Positions 14,591 to 16,446 of a stretch of 16,446 bases of DNA are shown here, piece after piece. Every line of letters starts with the position of its first letter. Positions within the stretch are counted from its first letter, which is position 1. A program made the position numbers and the translations under genes. The DNA is from an uncultured Prevotella sp. (lineage in GTDB: Bacteria > Bacteroidota > Bacteroidia > Bacteroidales > Bacteroidaceae). Below the pieces are notes generated by a model. It ran no database searches. It saw only the letters and a program-made list of their open reading frames with translations, and was not told the DNA's origin. The stretch spans positions 1-16,446 of the forward strand of contig USJD01000070.1 of NCBI GenBank assembly GCA_900554835.1, read 5' to 3'.

Positions 14591-16360
14591 TTAAAAATAA
14601 TAGGTGCAGCCGATGGTGGCGGCGCGGTTGCCAAAGTGCTGGCTTGCCATGTCGTGGAAGCGGCCTTCAAGCGTCCAGTGCTTACCCAGGTTCTTGTATA
14701 CTCCCACTTCGGCATAGAGATTAGCCGGGGTATAGGCATTGCTGCTGCGGCGCGTGCACCAGATGATATTGGAAGTGAGGCGCCAGCCATCGGCTAACGT
14801 GAACTGCGGTGCCAGCTTGAATACGGCAAAATGGTTGTAATCTGCATCGCGCTGCTGAGTTTCCTCAGAAGGGGTCTCGCTACGCTGCCAGAAGTAGTTG
14901 ATACCGGCAGTGAGGCGCATGATGCCCTTATGCCAGAAGGCGGTGGTTCCGATGCCGAGCGTATTGTCGTGGATGGAGTTGAGTAGGTGCTGGTGGATGT
15001 TCTTTACCGAGGTGCTGAGCACGAAGGCTGGGCGGCTGTAGGTATGCTTGAGTTCTATCACGTTGGCCATACTGTTGCCGATATCCGCAGTATAAACCGG
15101 CTGCCAGGCACCCTCCATATCGCCTGTGGTTACGAAATCGCCGAACTCAGGATTGAAGGTGCGGCGGCAGTAGGTGGCCTGCAGGGTATGTCCCGGCGTG
15201 AAGGTGTAATAGGCACTTGCCGAGTAGATATGGTTGCGGGTGGTATGCTTCCAGTGCTCTTCGGGCGCTATCTGCTTAGGACGGAAATTGATGATGCGGA
15301 AGCGGTCGCCTGCCATGAATCCCCACTTGCCGATGTTGTAATCCAGTTGGGCATAGAAATCCTGATAGTTGGAATGGTTGGTGTAACCGGCGATGCAGTT
15401 CTTCTCGATGGAGAGTCCTCCCTCGAATCCTGCCGTAATCCAGAGATCAGGGGTGATGACCGGAGTGGCGTATTCTACCACCATGAAGGGGTAGGTGGAG
15501 TGGTTCTGGTATGGCGCAGTCTGGTTTTCTTCCAGCGTACGGCCGTTGTCGCAGATATGCTCGGCACCGAGGGTAAAGAGGATGCTGGAGCCGTTGTCGG
15601 CGAGCGTGTGGGTATAGTCGGCCTGCAGATGATAGGCGCGCACGTAATCGGCTGGGGTGTGGGTGAAATGGTTGCGGGTATAGGTCTGCATCGCATCTAT
15701 TTCGAGCACATCCTTCGCCGTAGGCGTCCAGAGCAGATTGAGCTTGGCACCCTCGTGGGAGTAGTGGTTCACGGTGGTGCCTGAGATGCCCTGGTAGGCG
15801 TCCTTATCGCTGCTGGATGTGCGCTGGAAGTTGCCTTCTACATGACTGAGCACACGGAGTTTATCCTGCTGGCTGACGACGCTGACGATGCCTTTTGCTC
15901 CGCCGTAGGTATCAGCAAAGAGTCCCCATCTGCCAGTGGTGCCGTTCTCTTTCTTGCGTAGCGTGATGTCGATGACCTTCTTCAGACTGCTGCATCCCTT
16001 CATCACTTCAGCGTTTTGGCACACCTTGATGGTTTCTATCTCTCGCGCCTTGAAATGGTGGAGGAAGGTGGCGTAATCGAGTCCGTATTCCTGGTTGTCA
16101 ATACGGATGACGAACTTGCCGTAGAGGTTGGCGAAGGGATCTCCGCCGATGATGTTGTTGCCGTCGAGCGAGATAACTTCCGGGCACATCATAAGTACGT
16201 CGAGGAGTGATTCTTCGCCGGTGAGTTCCATTTCCGGTAGATGCATGATGTATCTGTCGCCGATATGTTCAATCGGTGCAGCTTGTGTCTGGTAAGTAGT
16301 GCTGACCATCGCCAGTGAGATGAGGAGCAGGCTTTTTTTCGTTATACTGTTAATCTTCAT
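14591..16360 (-). CDS. Outer-membrane beta-barrel protein, TonB-receptor-like
   Basis: A 589-residue exported protein with a signal peptide (1 to about 28, ending TQAA). Residues 30-140 resemble a reduced plug domain: LLDVLMMCPEVISLDGN, FVIRIDNQEY, and REIETIKVCQNAEVMKGC before VIDITLRKKENG. They include three cysteines (59, 114, 123). The rest alternates aromatic/hydrophobic and polar residues as in a transmembrane beta-barrel (outer membrane beta-barrel type found in Bacteroidetes) and ends in CTYYF with a terminal Phe. There is no clear carboxypeptidase-like N-terminal domain or SusD partner nearby, so substrate is unknown. It is convergent with the HmuR-like gene and not obviously co-regulated with it. 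A -7 element sits 33 bases upstream of the start. Confidence 0.78.
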   Translation of the reverse strand: MKINSITKKSLLLISLAMVSTTYQTQAAPIEHIGDRYIMHLPEMELTGEESLLDVLMMCPEVISLDGNNIIGGDPFANLYGKFVIRIDNQEYGLDYATFLHHFKAREIETIKVCQNAEVMKGCSSLKKVIDITLRKKENGTTGRWGLFADTYGGAKGIVSVVSQQDKLRVLSHVEGNFQRTSSSDKDAYQGISGTTVNHYSHEGAKLNLLWTPTAKDVLEIDAMQTYTRNHFTHTPADYVRAYHLQADYTHTLADNGSSILFTLGAEHICDNGRTLEENQTAPYQNHSTYPFMVVEYATPVITPDLWITAGFEGGLSIEKNCIAGYTNHSNYQDFYAQLDYNIGKWGFMAGDRFRIINFRPKQIAPEEHWKHTTRNHIYSASAYYTFTPGHTLQATYCRRTFNPEFGDFVTTGDMEGAWQPVYTADIGNSMANVIELKHTYSRPAFVLSTSVKNIHQHLLNSIHDNTLGIGTTAFWHKGIMRLTAGINYFWQRSETPSEETQQRDADYNHFAVFKLAPQFTLADGWRLTSNIIWCTRRSSNAYTPANLYAEVGVYKNLGKHWTLEGRFHDMASQHFGNRAATIGCTYYF

Positions 16361-16393
16361 TTCTGTTTATATGATTGGTAAAGGATTATAGTT

Positions 16394-16402
16394 GCAAATT
16401 TA
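16394..16402 (-). promoter_or_regulatory. -7 element of the minus-strand outer-membrane gene
   Basis: The minus strand reads TAAATTTGC, a perfect -7 element. No good -33 TTTG is found 19-21 nt upstream (GGCTTA instead), so this promoter may be weak or need an activator. The leader would be about 25 nt. Confidence 0.5.
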
Positions 16403-16446
16403 TATAAAATTTTCGAATTATAAGCCAGTAAAATAAAAAACTTAAA

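Noticed and set aside
14987..15784. Plus-strand open frame of 265 codons opposite the outer-membrane protein
   Set aside because: No recognisable domain; the minus-strand product has a signal peptide, barrel pattern and terminal Phe.

Overview
The window looks like chromosome of a Bacteroidales bacterium, most likely a gut Prevotella/Segatella-type species. The reasons are: promoters fit the Bacteroidetes pattern (-33 TTTG or TTG, about 20 nt, then TAnnTTTGC) at five places; purine-rich ribosome binding sites are largely absent; the NTPase-nuclease proteins belong to families common in this phylum; and there is a HmuY/HmuR-type heme locus. The species name is an inference.

Region 1 (1-6150) is a DNA modification/restriction island. 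A C5-cytosine methyltransferase, a McrB-like AAA+ NTPase and a LlaJI-type PD-(D/E)XK endonuclease form a tight AT-rich operon that ends at a hairpin/T-run terminator. A Vsr mismatch endonuclease follows with its own promoter and a visibly more GC-rich composition. Expected roles: the methyltransferase marks host DNA, the NTPase and nuclease cut unmarked DNA, and Vsr repairs T:G mismatches left by 5-methylcytosine deamination.

Region 2 (6150-9361) holds two divergently transcribed genes, each fusing an AAA-type NTPase to a C-terminal PD-(D/E)XK-like domain (AAA-ATPase-like/PDDEXK_9 on the minus strand, AAA_14/DUF4143 on the plus strand). The minus-strand gene lies between two identical 35-bp direct repeats. 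The short divergent region carries one of those repeats, two good promoters, and three 18-bp direct repeats on an exact 33-bp period, the last touching the plus-strand -7 element. This is the most unusual architecture in the window.

Region 3 (9362-14420) is more GC-rich and looks like core or fitness genes: an unrecognised eight-helix membrane protein with its own promoter and terminator, then a three-gene operon for a calycin-like secreted protein, a HmuY-like heme-binding lipoprotein and a HmuR-like TonB-dependent receptor. The operon suggests heme capture at the cell surface and import across the outer membrane.

Region 4 (14227-16446) holds a repeat-rich convergent intergenic segment with a strong, possibly bidirectional terminator, then a minus-strand outer-membrane beta-barrel protein with a plug-like N-terminal part. 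No rRNA, tRNA, CRISPR array or transposase was seen.
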